This document shows positions 1 to 6,868 of a DNA stretch of 15,261 nucleotides, piece after piece (positions within the stretch are counted from its first letter, which is position 1; each line of letters begins with the position of its first letter). The DNA lies in the NCBI GenBank assembly GCA_051007175.1, contig JBPCSL010000207.1, forward strand, positions 1 to 15,261, given 5' to 3'. The position numbers and the translations under genes were made by a program. The DNA comes from Mxb001 sp051007175 (GTDB taxonomy: Bacteria; Actinomycetota; Actinomycetes; S36-B12). The notes below the pieces were generated by a model. The model ran no database searches, had not been told where the DNA came from, and was given only the letters and a program-made list of their open reading frames with translations.

Positions 1-113
1 ACGTCCCTGCGGTGCGCGAGGCCTATCGGCCGACGGCCGCCAAGCAGGCGGCACTGCGTCTGGTCCCCGAGCGGACGGTCTCCTGGGACCACGCCAAGCT
101 CGCGAGCGGCTGA
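1..113 (+). CDS. C-terminal end of an unrecognised protein (partial)
   Basis: The frame whose codons begin at position 3 is open from the window edge to a TGA at 111-113. It gives 36 residues, starting VPAVREAYRP and ending DHAKLASG. The tail is hydrophilic and charged with no membrane segment, so it does not look like the end of a UbiA-type lycopene elongase (CrtEb). I do not recognise the family. The stop overlaps the crtYc start by one base (TGATG), so the gene is probably co-transcribed and translationally coupled with the lycopene cyclase genes, which makes a carotenoid or isoprenoid role possible. A chance open frame is unlikely given the exact TGATG junction, but so little sequence is visible that the call stays tentative. 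Confidence 0.6.
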   Translation, partial: VPAVREAYRPTAAKQAALRLVPERTVSWDHAKLASG

Positions 114-451
114 TGCAGCAGTTCACCTACCTCGGCGTCCTGCTCTTCATCTTCCTCGGCTCGGCCTGGCTCGAGGTCGCGCTGCGCACGCGCGTCTTCC
201 GGCGGTGGAAGCGACTGCTGCTGGCCCTGTCCCTGCCGGTCGTCATCTTCGTCGCCTGGGATGCCTGGGCGATTGCCACCGGGCACTGGAGTATCGACCC
301 GACCCGGACCGTCGGCATTGACCTCTTCGGCGTGCTGCCGGTGGAGGAGCTCATTTTCTTCCTTGTCGTGCCCACCGCGTCGATCCTCAGCCTTGAGGCG
401 GTGCGCTCCGTGCGCGGCTGGCCCCTGGGCGACGAGGACGGGTCGCCATGA
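113..451 (+). CDS. crtYc: Lycopene cyclase subunit, CrtYc type
   Basis: This gene encodes a 112-residue membrane protein, one half of the heterodimeric actinobacterial lycopene cyclase that closes a ring on the psi end of lycopene. Three hydrophobic helices are visible at about residues 5-22, 36-55 and 78-95. The family signature PVEELIFF lies at residues 76-83, with the preceding WD (49-50) and HW (58-59) that are usual in this subunit. Length fits the family (about 100-130 residues). The ATG at 113 is fixed by the one-base overlap with the upstream TGA. The next gene starts inside this stop (ATGA, 448-451), so the two subunits are coupled. Family members make beta or epsilon rings, and one- or two-end cyclisation cannot be told from the sequence. 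CrtYe/LbtA-type subunits of C50 pathways are close homologues, but no elongase gene is seen in this window. Confidence 0.9.
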   Translation: MQQFTYLGVLLFIFLGSAWLEVALRTRVFRRWKRLLLALSLPVVIFVAWDAWAIATGHWSIDPTRTVGIDLFGVLPVEELIFFLVVPTASILSLEAVRSVRGWPLGDEDGSP

Positions 452-906
452 CCTACACGCAGATCGGCGTCCTCATGGTGATCGGTGCCGTGCTCGCCGA
501 CCTGCTGGTGCTGAGGACACGACTCGTCACCCGCAAGGGCTTCTGGGTGGCCTATGCGATCGTGCTGTTCTTCCAGCTCCTCACCAATGGCGTGCTCACC
601 GCGCTCCGCGTCTTCCGGTACGCCGATGCCGCGATCGTGGGCTCCCAGCCGGCGGACAGCGGACCGCCGCCGTTCTTCGGCGAGGGGCGCATCGTCTTCC
701 AGCCTTTCGAGGACCTGCTCATGGGCTTCTCGCTGTGCCTGCTCGCGATGGCCCTGTGGGTCTTCTGGGGACGTCGCGGCGTGCAGCGCACGCCGGTGTC
801 GGGGCCGCCGATCTGGCGTCGATCAGGCGGCGGCGTGCCGGCCGCGCCGCCGAGCGCGGACGGCGCGGGCCCACGCGGGGCCGGCGACGGCGAGGCGTCG
901 CCGTAG
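448..906 (+). CDS. crtYd: Lycopene cyclase subunit, CrtYd type
   Basis: This is the second half of the heterodimeric lycopene cyclase, 152 residues. The sequence shows helices at about 5-22, 32-50 and 88-107, the FFQLLTNGVLT stretch at 41-51, GRI at 80-82, the PFEDLLMGF motif at 86-94 and WGRRGVQR at 107-114. All of these are typical of the CrtYd/CrtYf subunit. The start overlaps the crtYc stop by 4 nt. The recognisable domain ends near residue 116. The remaining 36 residues are low-complexity (Gly, Pro, Ala, Ser) and from residue 126 they are encoded antisense to the last codons of crtB, so the tail looks like an extension without functional constraint. The second acidic motif has P-x-E-D where CrtYc has P-x-E-E, which is common for this subunit. 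Ring type cannot be assigned. Confidence 0.88.
   Translation: MTYTQIGVLMVIGAVLADLLVLRTRLVTRKGFWVAYAIVLFFQLLTNGVLTALRVFRYADAAIVGSQPADSGPPPFFGEGRIVFQPFEDLLMGFSLCLLAMALWVFWGRRGVQRTPVSGPPIWRRSGGGVPAAPPSADGAGPRGAGDGEASP
823..906. other. Tail-to-tail overlap of crtYd and crtB
   Basis: The last 27 codons plus stop of crtYd (plus strand) are the antisense of the last 27 codons plus stop of crtB (minus strand), 84 bp in all. There is no terminator hairpin in or beside the overlap. The CrtYd part lies beyond its recognisable domain, so crtB probably sets the constraint here. Transcription through the overlap from both sides would give complementary mRNA 3' ends. Confidence 0.85.
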
Positions 907-1755
907 CGGCACGGTGGCGCGCCGGTCGAAGACCTGGAAGTCGATGCGCTCCACCTCGTCGACGATCCCGCAGTACAACTCCCGGGCGGCGTCGATGCAG
1001 GGCTGCGAGTCGGGGGCGAGCATGGCGACCCCCGGGCGCGACCTCTCCTCGAGCATGCGCACCCGCGCGATCTGGTCGGCGAGGGCGGCGCGGATGTCCG
1101 GCGTGAGGATTCCGCGCTCGAGGTCCGCGCGGGACACGCCGTGCACGGCAAGCTCGTCCATCGGCAGGTACACGCGGCCGCGGCGGAGATCCTCGCCGAC
1201 GTCGCGAATGAAGTTGGCCAGCTGGAAGGCCACCCCGAGGTCCATGGCGCGGTCGTAGGCCTCCGGCGAGGTGGGCTCGAGGATGGGCACCATCTGCAGG
1301 CCGATCACGGCGGCGGATCCGTAGACGTACTCGTAGAGCGCGTCATAGTCGGCGTACTCGGTGACGGTGAGGTCCATGCGCATCGAATGCAGGAAGGCCT
1401 CGAAGTGCTCGAGCGGGATGTCCCAGGTGCGGACGGTGTCGACGAGCGCGCGGCCCACGGGGTCATGGGACCGGCCCCGGCGCAGGTCGCCGAGAATGTC
1501 ATCGCCCCAGGTGCCGAGCCAGTCGGCCTTCTCCTGGTCGCTCAGTGTCGAGGACAGGTCGTCGACGATCTCGTCGGCGTAGCGGGCGAAGCCATAGAGC
1601 GCGTGGACGTACGGCCGCTTGCGCGCGGGCAGGAGCAGGGTCGCGAGGTAGTAGGTCTTGCCGTGCTGCGCATTGAGCCGCTTGCAGCGCTCATAGGAGG
1701 CCCGCAGCGACGCATCGCGGATGCCGGCTGCGTCGAGCTCATCGGTCCGGGCCAC
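823..1755 (-). CDS. crtB: Phytoene synthase CrtB
   Basis: This 310-residue squalene/phytoene synthase condenses two GGPP molecules into 15-cis-phytoene, the first committed carotenoid step, at the membrane surface. With a GTG start at 1755 the first Asp-rich motif is DEIVD (61-65, inside YGFARYADEIVDD). The second is RDVGED (184-189, followed by LRRGRVYLP), and YVYGSAAVIGLQM follows residue 142. The start is chosen because AGGA (1765-1762 on the minus strand) lies 6 nt before GTG 1755; a GTG at 1770 would add five residues. The gene overlaps the end of the upstream mannosyltransferase by 17 nt, so it is last in the crtE-crtI-mptB-crtB operon. Its final 27 codons lie antisense to the crtYd tail. 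Length and both metal-binding motifs are normal, so an active enzyme is expected. Confidence 0.93.
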   Translation of the reverse strand: MARTDELDAAGIRDASLRASYERCKRLNAQHGKTYYLATLLLPARKRPYVHALYGFARYADEIVDDLSSTLSDQEKADWLGTWGDDILGDLRRGRSHDPVGRALVDTVRTWDIPLEHFEAFLHSMRMDLTVTEYADYDALYEYVYGSAAVIGLQMVPILEPTSPEAYDRAMDLGVAFQLANFIRDVGEDLRRGRVYLPMDELAVHGVSRADLERGILTPDIRAALADQIARVRMLEERSRPGVAMLAPDSQPCIDAARELYCGIVDEVERIDFQVFDRRATVPLRRRLAVAGPAWARAVRARRRGRHAAA

Positions 1756-3349
1756 GCTTGATCCTGCCACGGAACACCGACTGCTCGGCCCGCGCCCGCG
1801 CCGGCGGATCGGCGGGCACGAGTCCGTGCGAGAGTGGGCCGCCGAGGACGAGGCGACGCTCGCGTGGGCTGGCGAGCAGGACGAGCCCGACCACGACGAA
1901 GGCCGCCACGATGGCCAGGCCGTCGCTGAACTCGAAGAGGTTGTCCGACGTGGAGCTGGACTCGGCCATGCCGTGCAGGGAGAAACCGGCGATGAGCACG
2001 ATGGTCCAGCGCAGCTGGCGGGGGCTGAGCCCGGTGGCCGCGAAGAGGGGGAGGAACCACAGCAGGTACCAGGGCTGGATGACCGGACCGAGCACGACGA
2101 CCGCGAGGAAGGCCAGCGCCGCTCCGCGCACCGGGCTGCGGCCCTCCGGTCGCAGGACCAGCCACAGCACGATGCCGAGCCCGATCGCGGTCCCGATAAG
2201 CCGCAGGACCGTGACGGCCAGGTTGTTATCGATCGTGATCCCGGCCCAGGTCGTCGCGCCGCCGATGAGCATGCCGAGGGCTGTAGGCGGGGAGAGCCAT
2301 GTGCGCACGGTGCCGGGTGCACCGAGGGCATTGATCCACCCGAGCCCGACGCCGGCGATGACGCTCGTGAGCGCGAAGACCACCGCGGCGACCAAGCCGG
2401 CAAGCACCCAGGCCCGGATCCGCGGCCACCAGCCCGAGCGCAGTCCTGCCCACAGCAGTCCGACGAAGGGCAGTGCGAGGAAGGCAATCGGCTTCACCGA
2501 GGCGGCCAGGGCGATGGCCGCCGATCCCCACACGGCATGGCGCTCGGCGGCGAGGCACAGGCCCATGGCGATGAGCCCTGCCATCAGCGCGTCATTGTGC
2601 GCGCCGGCGACGAAGTGCATGACGACGAGGGGATTGAGCACCCCGAGCCAGAGAGCGCGCGCGGGGTTGATCCCATGCAGGAAGGCGAGTCGTGGCACGT
2701 AGGCGACGAGCAGGGCGAGCCCCACGAGGGCGATGGCGCGGAAGACCAGGGCGGCCAGTGCGGGCTGGTCGACCGCGAAGTTCGACACCCCGCGCGAGAT
2801 GAGGAGGAAGAAGGGGCCGTACGGCGTGGGCGTCTCGGCCCACATGGGATCGACGCCGTCCTGGAACCAGCCGTCGACGACGGCGACGCCGGTCGCGTAG
2901 GGATCCTCGCCCATCGCGAGCACGCGGCCCTGCGCGAAATAGCTGTAGACATCGCGGCTGAAGAGCGGGGGTGCGATGAGCAAGGGCGCGCACCAGGTCA
3001 CGAGGATCGCCGTCATGTTGGCCGGCGTGGCGTCGACGAGCGCGTGCGGATCGCTGCGGTCGGCGAGCAGATCGTGGCCGAGGATGAGCCAGGCCTGCAG
3101 GAGCAGGGCGACGCCGACGAAGATGAGCGCGCGCGACACGAGCGTGCCCAGCGTGGTCCCGCGGAGTGCCTCGACGTAGACGATCTCGACGATGCCGGTC
3201 TTCAGTGGCAGCCAGCCGACTCCGAAGGCGCCGACGGTGAGCAGGAGGGAGCCCGCGAAGCCGGGGAGGCCGTAGCGGGCCAGCATGCGCCCGTCGAGCC
3301 AGCCCGACAGGGGCGGCTTAGCCGCCCCGCCGGGCCCGGATCGACTCAC
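1739..3349 (-). CDS. MptB-like polyprenol-phosphate-mannose alpha-mannosyltransferase (GT-C)
   Basis: This is a polytopic membrane protein of 536 residues from a GTG at 3349. After a short polar N terminus it has many hydrophobic helices from about residue 30 to about 520. The loop SRDVYSYFAQGRVLAMGEDP (131-150) with acidic Asp133, then ETPTPYGPFF (172-181), closely resemble the MptB/MptA alpha-1,6-mannosyltransferases. Those enzymes take mannose from polyprenyl-phosphate-mannose on the outer face of the membrane to build lipomannan cores. The first in-frame start after the crtI stop is used: TGA 3356-3354, 4 nt gap, GTG. No good Shine-Dalgarno sequence is visible, so coupling to crtI is likely. 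A Met at internal residue 22 is an alternative start. The gene sits between crtI and crtB and overlaps crtB by 17 nt. Such an enzyme is not a known carotenoid gene. It may be a passenger, or it may mannosylate an isoprenoid product. Confidence 0.82.
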   Translation of the reverse strand: MSRSGPGGAAKPPLSGWLDGRMLARYGLPGFAGSLLLTVGAFGVGWLPLKTGIVEIVYVEALRGTTLGTLVSRALIFVGVALLLQAWLILGHDLLADRSDPHALVDATPANMTAILVTWCAPLLIAPPLFSRDVYSYFAQGRVLAMGEDPYATGVAVVDGWFQDGVDPMWAETPTPYGPFFLLISRGVSNFAVDQPALAALVFRAIALVGLALLVAYVPRLAFLHGINPARALWLGVLNPLVVMHFVAGAHNDALMAGLIAMGLCLAAERHAVWGSAAIALAASVKPIAFLALPFVGLLWAGLRSGWWPRIRAWVLAGLVAAVVFALTSVIAGVGLGWINALGAPGTVRTWLSPPTALGMLIGGATTWAGITIDNNLAVTVLRLIGTAIGLGIVLWLVLRPEGRSPVRGAALAFLAVVVLGPVIQPWYLLWFLPLFAATGLSPRQLRWTIVLIAGFSLHGMAESSSTSDNLFEFSDGLAIVAAFVVVGLVLLASPRERRLVLGGPLSHGLVPADPPARARAEQSVFRGRIKRGPDR

Positions 3350-3353
3350 CCGT

Positions 3354-4868
3354 TCAGCGTATTGCGCGGGAGCGATAGAGCGGGTCGCGGCCGAGCACGC
3401 GCTCGGCGGCCAGCCGTCCGGAGACGAGGACCATGGGGACTCCGACGCCCGGTTGGGTGCCCGACCCCGTGAAGACGACGTTCTCCCCCCAGATATTGCG
3501 TGGCCGGAAGGGGCCTGTCTGCAGGAAGGAGTGGGCGGCGGCGAAGGGAGCACCGCGCTCCATGCCGCGCAGCTCCCAGTCCATCGGCGTCGTCGTCGAC
3601 TCGACCTCGATCGCGTCGCCGAAGCCGCGATAGCCCCGCTCCTCGAGCACGCGCACGACCTCGTCGCGGTAACGGCCGCCCTCGCGGGCCCAGTCGATGG
3701 GGGCGTCGAGGTTGGGCGTGGGGAAGAGGACGTAGTAGATCTCGCGACCGTCGGGTGCGAGGGAGGGGTCGGAGTGCGAGGGATTGGTGACGAGCAGGCT
3801 CGGGTCGGTCATGAGCCGGCGCTCGTCGATGAGCTCGCGGAAGACGCCCTTCCATGAGCGCCCGAAGTGGATGTTGTGATGGGCGATCTGGGAGTACGAC
3901 GCCGAGGATCCCGCGAGCAGCAGGAAGCAGGACGGCGAGTAGTCCAGTCGGCGCACCGACCAGGGCGAGCGTCCGAGGAGGTCGCGGTAGGCGACCGGGA
4001 GATCGGGGTTGAGGACTACGACGTCGGCCTCGATGCGCTCGCCGTCGGCGGTGTGGACGGCCACCGCGCGCGTGCCGCGGGTCTCCACCCGGGTGACCTC
4101 GGTGCCGTAGCGGAACTCCACGCCATGCTTCTCCGCCGCCCCGGCCATGGCCGTCGGCACGGCGTGCATGCCGCCCCGCGGGAAGTACACGCCCGCGACG
4201 GAGTCCATGTAGGCGATGACGGCGTAGATCGCCAGGGCGTCGTAGGGGGAGAGTCCGGCGTACATGGCCTGGAAGCTGAAGACCCGCTCGGTGCGAGGGT
4301 CGCGGAGGTACTGGCGCACCTTGGGCGCGAGCCTGCGGAATCCGCCCAGTGCCACAAGTCGCGCAAGGTTCGGCGTGAGGAGGTCGAAGGGCGAGTCGAT
4401 ATTGCGGTCGATGAAGTCCGTCATCTCGTAGCGGTAGAGCTGCGAGACGAAGTCGACATAGCGGCGATAGCCGGCGGCCTCATCGGGGCCGATGACCGTG
4501 CGGATCTCCTCGGCCATGGCGTCGACGTCGGCGTGCACGTCGAGCCGCGAGCCGTCGGGATAGAACGCGCGGTAGAGCGGCGAGACCGGCATGAGCTCCA
4601 GCCAGTCGGCCATGTCCTCGCCCACGCTGTCGAAGGCGTCCGCGATGAGGTCGGGCATGGTGAGCACGGTGGGCCCGGTGTCGATGCGGTAGGTGCCGCT
4701 CGCCCCTTCGAGGTCGAGGCGCCCCGCTCGCCCGCCGGGAGTGAGCTCGCGTTCCAGGACGGTGACGCGCCGCCCGGCACCGGCCAGGCGCATCGCGGCG
4801 GAGAGCCCACCGAGGCCGGCGCCGACGACGACGACATGATCGGTGGGCCCGACGACGGTCCGTGCCAT
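3354..4868 (-). CDS. crtI: Phytoene desaturase CrtI
   Basis: This FAD-dependent desaturase of 504 residues should convert phytoene to lycopene in successive steps. The N-terminal dinucleotide fold VVVVGAGLGGLSAA has GxGxxG at 16-21, followed by VTVLER (35-40) and PGGRAG (44-49). The C-terminal CrtI signature TQPGVGVPMVLVSGR is at about 471-485. The ATG at 4868 is preferred over the adjacent GTG at 4871: GGAG lies 6 nt before the ATG but only 3 nt before the GTG, and the ATG shares one base with the crtE stop (TGATG). It is the second gene of the crtE-crtI-mptB-crtB operon, and the next gene starts 4 nt after its stop. The number of desaturations (neurosporene, lycopene or dehydrolycopene) cannot be read from sequence. 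Lycopene is the simplest inference because cyclase genes are adjacent. Confidence 0.94.
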   Translation of the reverse strand: MARTVVGPTDHVVVVGAGLGGLSAAMRLAGAGRRVTVLERELTPGGRAGRLDLEGASGTYRIDTGPTVLTMPDLIADAFDSVGEDMADWLELMPVSPLYRAFYPDGSRLDVHADVDAMAEEIRTVIGPDEAAGYRRYVDFVSQLYRYEMTDFIDRNIDSPFDLLTPNLARLVALGGFRRLAPKVRQYLRDPRTERVFSFQAMYAGLSPYDALAIYAVIAYMDSVAGVYFPRGGMHAVPTAMAGAAEKHGVEFRYGTEVTRVETRGTRAVAVHTADGERIEADVVVLNPDLPVAYRDLLGRSPWSVRRLDYSPSCFLLLAGSSASYSQIAHHNIHFGRSWKGVFRELIDERRLMTDPSLLVTNPSHSDPSLAPDGREIYYVLFPTPNLDAPIDWAREGGRYRDEVVRVLEERGYRGFGDAIEVESTTTPMDWELRGMERGAPFAAAHSFLQTGPFRPRNIWGENVVFTGSGTQPGVGVPMVLVSGRLAAERVLGRDPLYRSRAIR

Positions 4869-5932
4869 CACACGCTCCTGCGCGTCGCGGCGTAGGCGAG
4901 GCCGGTGAGCACCTCGGTGGCCGGCGGCGCCAGCTCGACGGCGTCCAGCGCTGCCAGCGCCTGGTCGGTGAGATCGAGGATGAGTCGCTCAGCCTGCTCG
5001 AGGGCGCCGGTGTCGACGATGACCTCGCGCAGCGCCGTGATGCCCTCGTCGCCGAGACCCGGGTCACCGAGATGGCGGCGGATCTCCGCTGCCTGCGCGG
5101 GTGTCGCGTGCGACATGGCCGTGGCGATGAGCACGGTGCGCTTGCCTTCCCGCAGGTCATCGCCCGCCGGCTTGCCGGTCTCGCCCGGGTCGCCGAAGAC
5201 GCCGAGCACGTCGTCGCGCAGCTGGAAAGCCTCGCCGAGCGGCAGGCCATAGCCGGTGTAGGCGTCGAGGATCTCCGGCGCGGCACCGGCGAGCGCTCCG
5301 CCGAGGTGCAGCGGGCGCTCGATGGTGTACTTCGCCGACTTGTAGCGCACGACGAGCATGGCGCGCTCCACGGACCCACCGCCACGTGCCTGCTCGAGCA
5401 GGTCGAGGTACTGCCCGGCCATGAGCTCGGTGCGCATCTCGTCGTAGACGGCCTTGCCGCGGGCAAGGGCATCGGCGGGCATGCCGCTGGTGAGCAGCAG
5501 CTCATCGGCCCAGGAGAGGCAGAGGTCGCCGAGCAGGATGGCCGCGCCGACGCCGAAGGCCTCGGGCGATCCACGCCACTCGGACCCGCGGTGCAGCATG
5601 GCGAAGCGGTGATGCGCCGACGGCATGCCGCGGCGCGTGTCGGACCCGTCCATGACGTCGTCGTGGATGAGCGCGCACGCCTGCAGGAATTCCAGGGCCG
5701 CGGCGGCGCGCAGGGCCTCCTCGGTGTCGGCGCCCCCGGCTCCCCGGTAGCCCCACCAGCAGAAGGCCGGCCGCAGCCTCTTACCGCCGCGCAGCAGGTC
5801 TGAGACCGCGTCCACGAGTGGTCCGAGGTCGTCGCTCACGCCGTCGAGCACCGCCTGCTGTCCGGCGACGAAGTCGTCGACAACCTTCTGCACGCGGGGG
5901 CGCAGGTCCTCGGCGTCGAGGGGGGAGGGCAT
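4868..5932 (-). CDS. crtE: Geranylgeranyl diphosphate synthase (polyprenyl synthetase)
   Basis: This 354-residue trans-prenyltransferase elongates allylic diphosphates with IPP to supply GGPP to CrtB. GGKRLRP (49-55), the first Asp-rich motif DDVMD (91-95, in LIHDDVMDGSDTRRG) and the second, RDDVLGVFGD with DDVLG at 240-244, are all present. GKPAGDDLREGKRT follows. Cys and Ala at the fifth and fourth positions before the first motif are small, which agrees with a product longer than FPP. The replacement of the last Asp in the second motif by Gly is common in actinobacterial IdsA/CrtE proteins. The gene is first in the minus-strand crt operon. Its ATG is 6 nt from a TAGGCT -10-like box, so the mRNA may be leaderless. 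Position in a crt operon favours CrtE over a general IdsA role, though it could serve both. Confidence 0.9.
   Translation of the reverse strand: MPSPLDAEDLRPRVQKVVDDFVAGQQAVLDGVSDDLGPLVDAVSDLLRGGKRLRPAFCWWGYRGAGGADTEEALRAAAALEFLQACALIHDDVMDGSDTRRGMPSAHHRFAMLHRGSEWRGSPEAFGVGAAILLGDLCLSWADELLLTSGMPADALARGKAVYDEMRTELMAGQYLDLLEQARGGGSVERAMLVVRYKSAKYTIERPLHLGGALAGAAPEILDAYTGYGLPLGEAFQLRDDVLGVFGDPGETGKPAGDDLREGKRTVLIATAMSHATPAQAAEIRRHLGDPGLGDEGITALREVIVDTGALEQAERLILDLTDQALAALDAVELAPPATEVLTGLAYAATRRSV
4875..4878 (-). promoter_or_regulatory. crtI: Ribosome binding site deciding the crtI start
   Basis: GGAG on the minus strand (4878-4875) lies 6 nt before ATG 4868 but only 3 nt before the in-frame GTG 4871. 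This favours the ATG, which also overlaps the crtE stop by one base. Confidence 0.65.
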
Positions 5933-5983
5933 GCCCTGAGCCTAGGGGCAGTCGGGGATCCCGGCACCGCGTAAGGTCGGGCC
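5933..5983. promoter_or_regulatory. Divergent crtE/metF promoter region with two candidate leaderless promoters
   Basis: These 51 bases are all that separates the divergent starts of crtE (5932) and metF (5984). On the minus strand TAGGCT (5944-5939) stands exactly 6 nt before the crtE ATG. On the plus strand TAAGGT (5972-5977) stands exactly 6 nt before the metF ATG. Both fit the TANNNT -10 consensus of actinobacteria, and transcription would start at or next to the A of ATG. A perfect 8-bp palindrome, GGGATCCC (5955-5962), lies almost midway between the two starts and inside the spacer of both promoters. It is a candidate operator. No convincing -35 hexamer is seen on either side. Confidence 0.55.
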
Positions 5984-6868
5984 ATGGCGGAGTACGGGGT
6001 GAGCGCGCTCCTCGCCTCGGGGGAGCGCTCGTTCTCCTTTGAGTTCTTCCCGCCCAAGACCGAGGACGCCGAGACGCGCCTGTGGCAGGCACTGCGCGAG
6101 CTCGAGGCCCTGCGCCCGACCTTCGTCTCCATCACCTACGGGGCCGGCGGGACGACACGCGACCGGACGGTCCGCATCACCGGCGAGATCGCCCGCGAGA
6201 CCACGCTGACGCCGATGGGGCATCTCACCTGCGTGGGCGCGACGAGCGACGACATCCATCGCGTCATGGCCGAGTACGCCGATGCCGGGGTGTCGAGCAT
6301 CCTGGCCCTGCGCGGCGACCCGCCCGGCGGCCCGGGCGCCCCGTGGGAGTCCACGCCCGGCGGCTTCGACCACGCGGAGGACCTCATCGCCTTCGTGCGC
6401 TCGCTCGGCACGTTCAGCGTGGGCGCCGCGGCGTTCCCCGAGGGGCATCCGCAGGCACCGGACCTCGACTTCGACGCCCGCGTGCTCGCGCGCAAGGCCG
6501 ACGCCGGCGCGGAGTTCGCCATCACGCAGTTCTTCTTCCGCGCCCGCGACTACATCACCCTCGTCGACCGTGCCCGCGCGCACGGGTGCACGATCCCCAT
6601 CGTCGCGGGCATCATGCCGGTCACCGACGTCGCGCAGATCACGCGCTTCGCACAGCTCTCGGGCGCGGAGTTCCCGCCCGAGCTCGCGGCGCGCTTCTCG
6701 GAGATCGCCGACGACCCGGTCGCTGTGCGGGCGCTCGGCGTCCAGGTCGCGACCGAGATGTGCGAGGAGCTCCTCGAGTCCGGCGCTCCCGGCCTGCACT
6801 TCTACACGCTCAATTCGTCGACGGCGACCCGCGAGATCTTCGAGGCGCTCGGGTCGCTGAGGGCGTGA
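5984..6868 (+). CDS. metF: 5,10-methylenetetrahydrofolate reductase
   Basis: This cytosolic FAD enzyme of 294 residues reduces 5,10-methylene-THF to 5-methyl-THF, the methyl donor for methionine synthesis. The family landmarks are all seen: SFEFFPPK with the catalytic-type Glu at residue 20, FVSITYGAGG (47-56), GHLTCVGA (79-86), LALRGDPP (107-114) with Asp112, and PGLHFYTLN near the C terminus. Length matches bacterial MetF. The ATG at 5984 is chosen because TAAGGT lies 6 nt upstream and no start earlier in the intergenic space fits. The gene has no obvious link to the carotenoid genes that surround it. It forms a two-gene unit with the downstream antiporter through a GTGA overlap. Confidence 0.95.
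   Translation: MAEYGVSALLASGERSFSFEFFPPKTEDAETRLWQALRELEALRPTFVSITYGAGGTTRDRTVRITGEIARETTLTPMGHLTCVGATSDDIHRVMAEYADAGVSSILALRGDPPGGPGAPWESTPGGFDHAEDLIAFVRSLGTFSVGAAAFPEGHPQAPDLDFDARVLARKADAGAEFAITQFFFRARDYITLVDRARAHGCTIPIVAGIMPVTDVAQITRFAQLSGAEFPPELAARFSEIADDPVAVRALGVQVATEMCEELLESGAPGLHFYTLNSSTATREIFEALGSLRA

Noticed and set aside
1..113. The partial upstream gene as a lycopene elongase (crtEb)
   Set aside because: The visible C-terminal 36 residues are hydrophilic and do not resemble the membrane-spanning end of a UbiA-type prenyltransferase.
1721..3472. A 583-codon open frame on the plus strand, antisense to the mannosyltransferase gene
   Set aside because: It is rich in Glu, Gly, Arg and Asp without any fold signature, and is a typical mirror frame of a GC-rich gene. 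The minus strand carries a clear MptB-like membrane protein.
6082..6864. An N-terminal extension of 261 codons on the antiporter frame
   Set aside because: It overlaps metF in another frame and is Arg/Gly-rich without hydrophobic pattern. The GTG at 6865 with GTGA overlap gives a normal-length antiporter.
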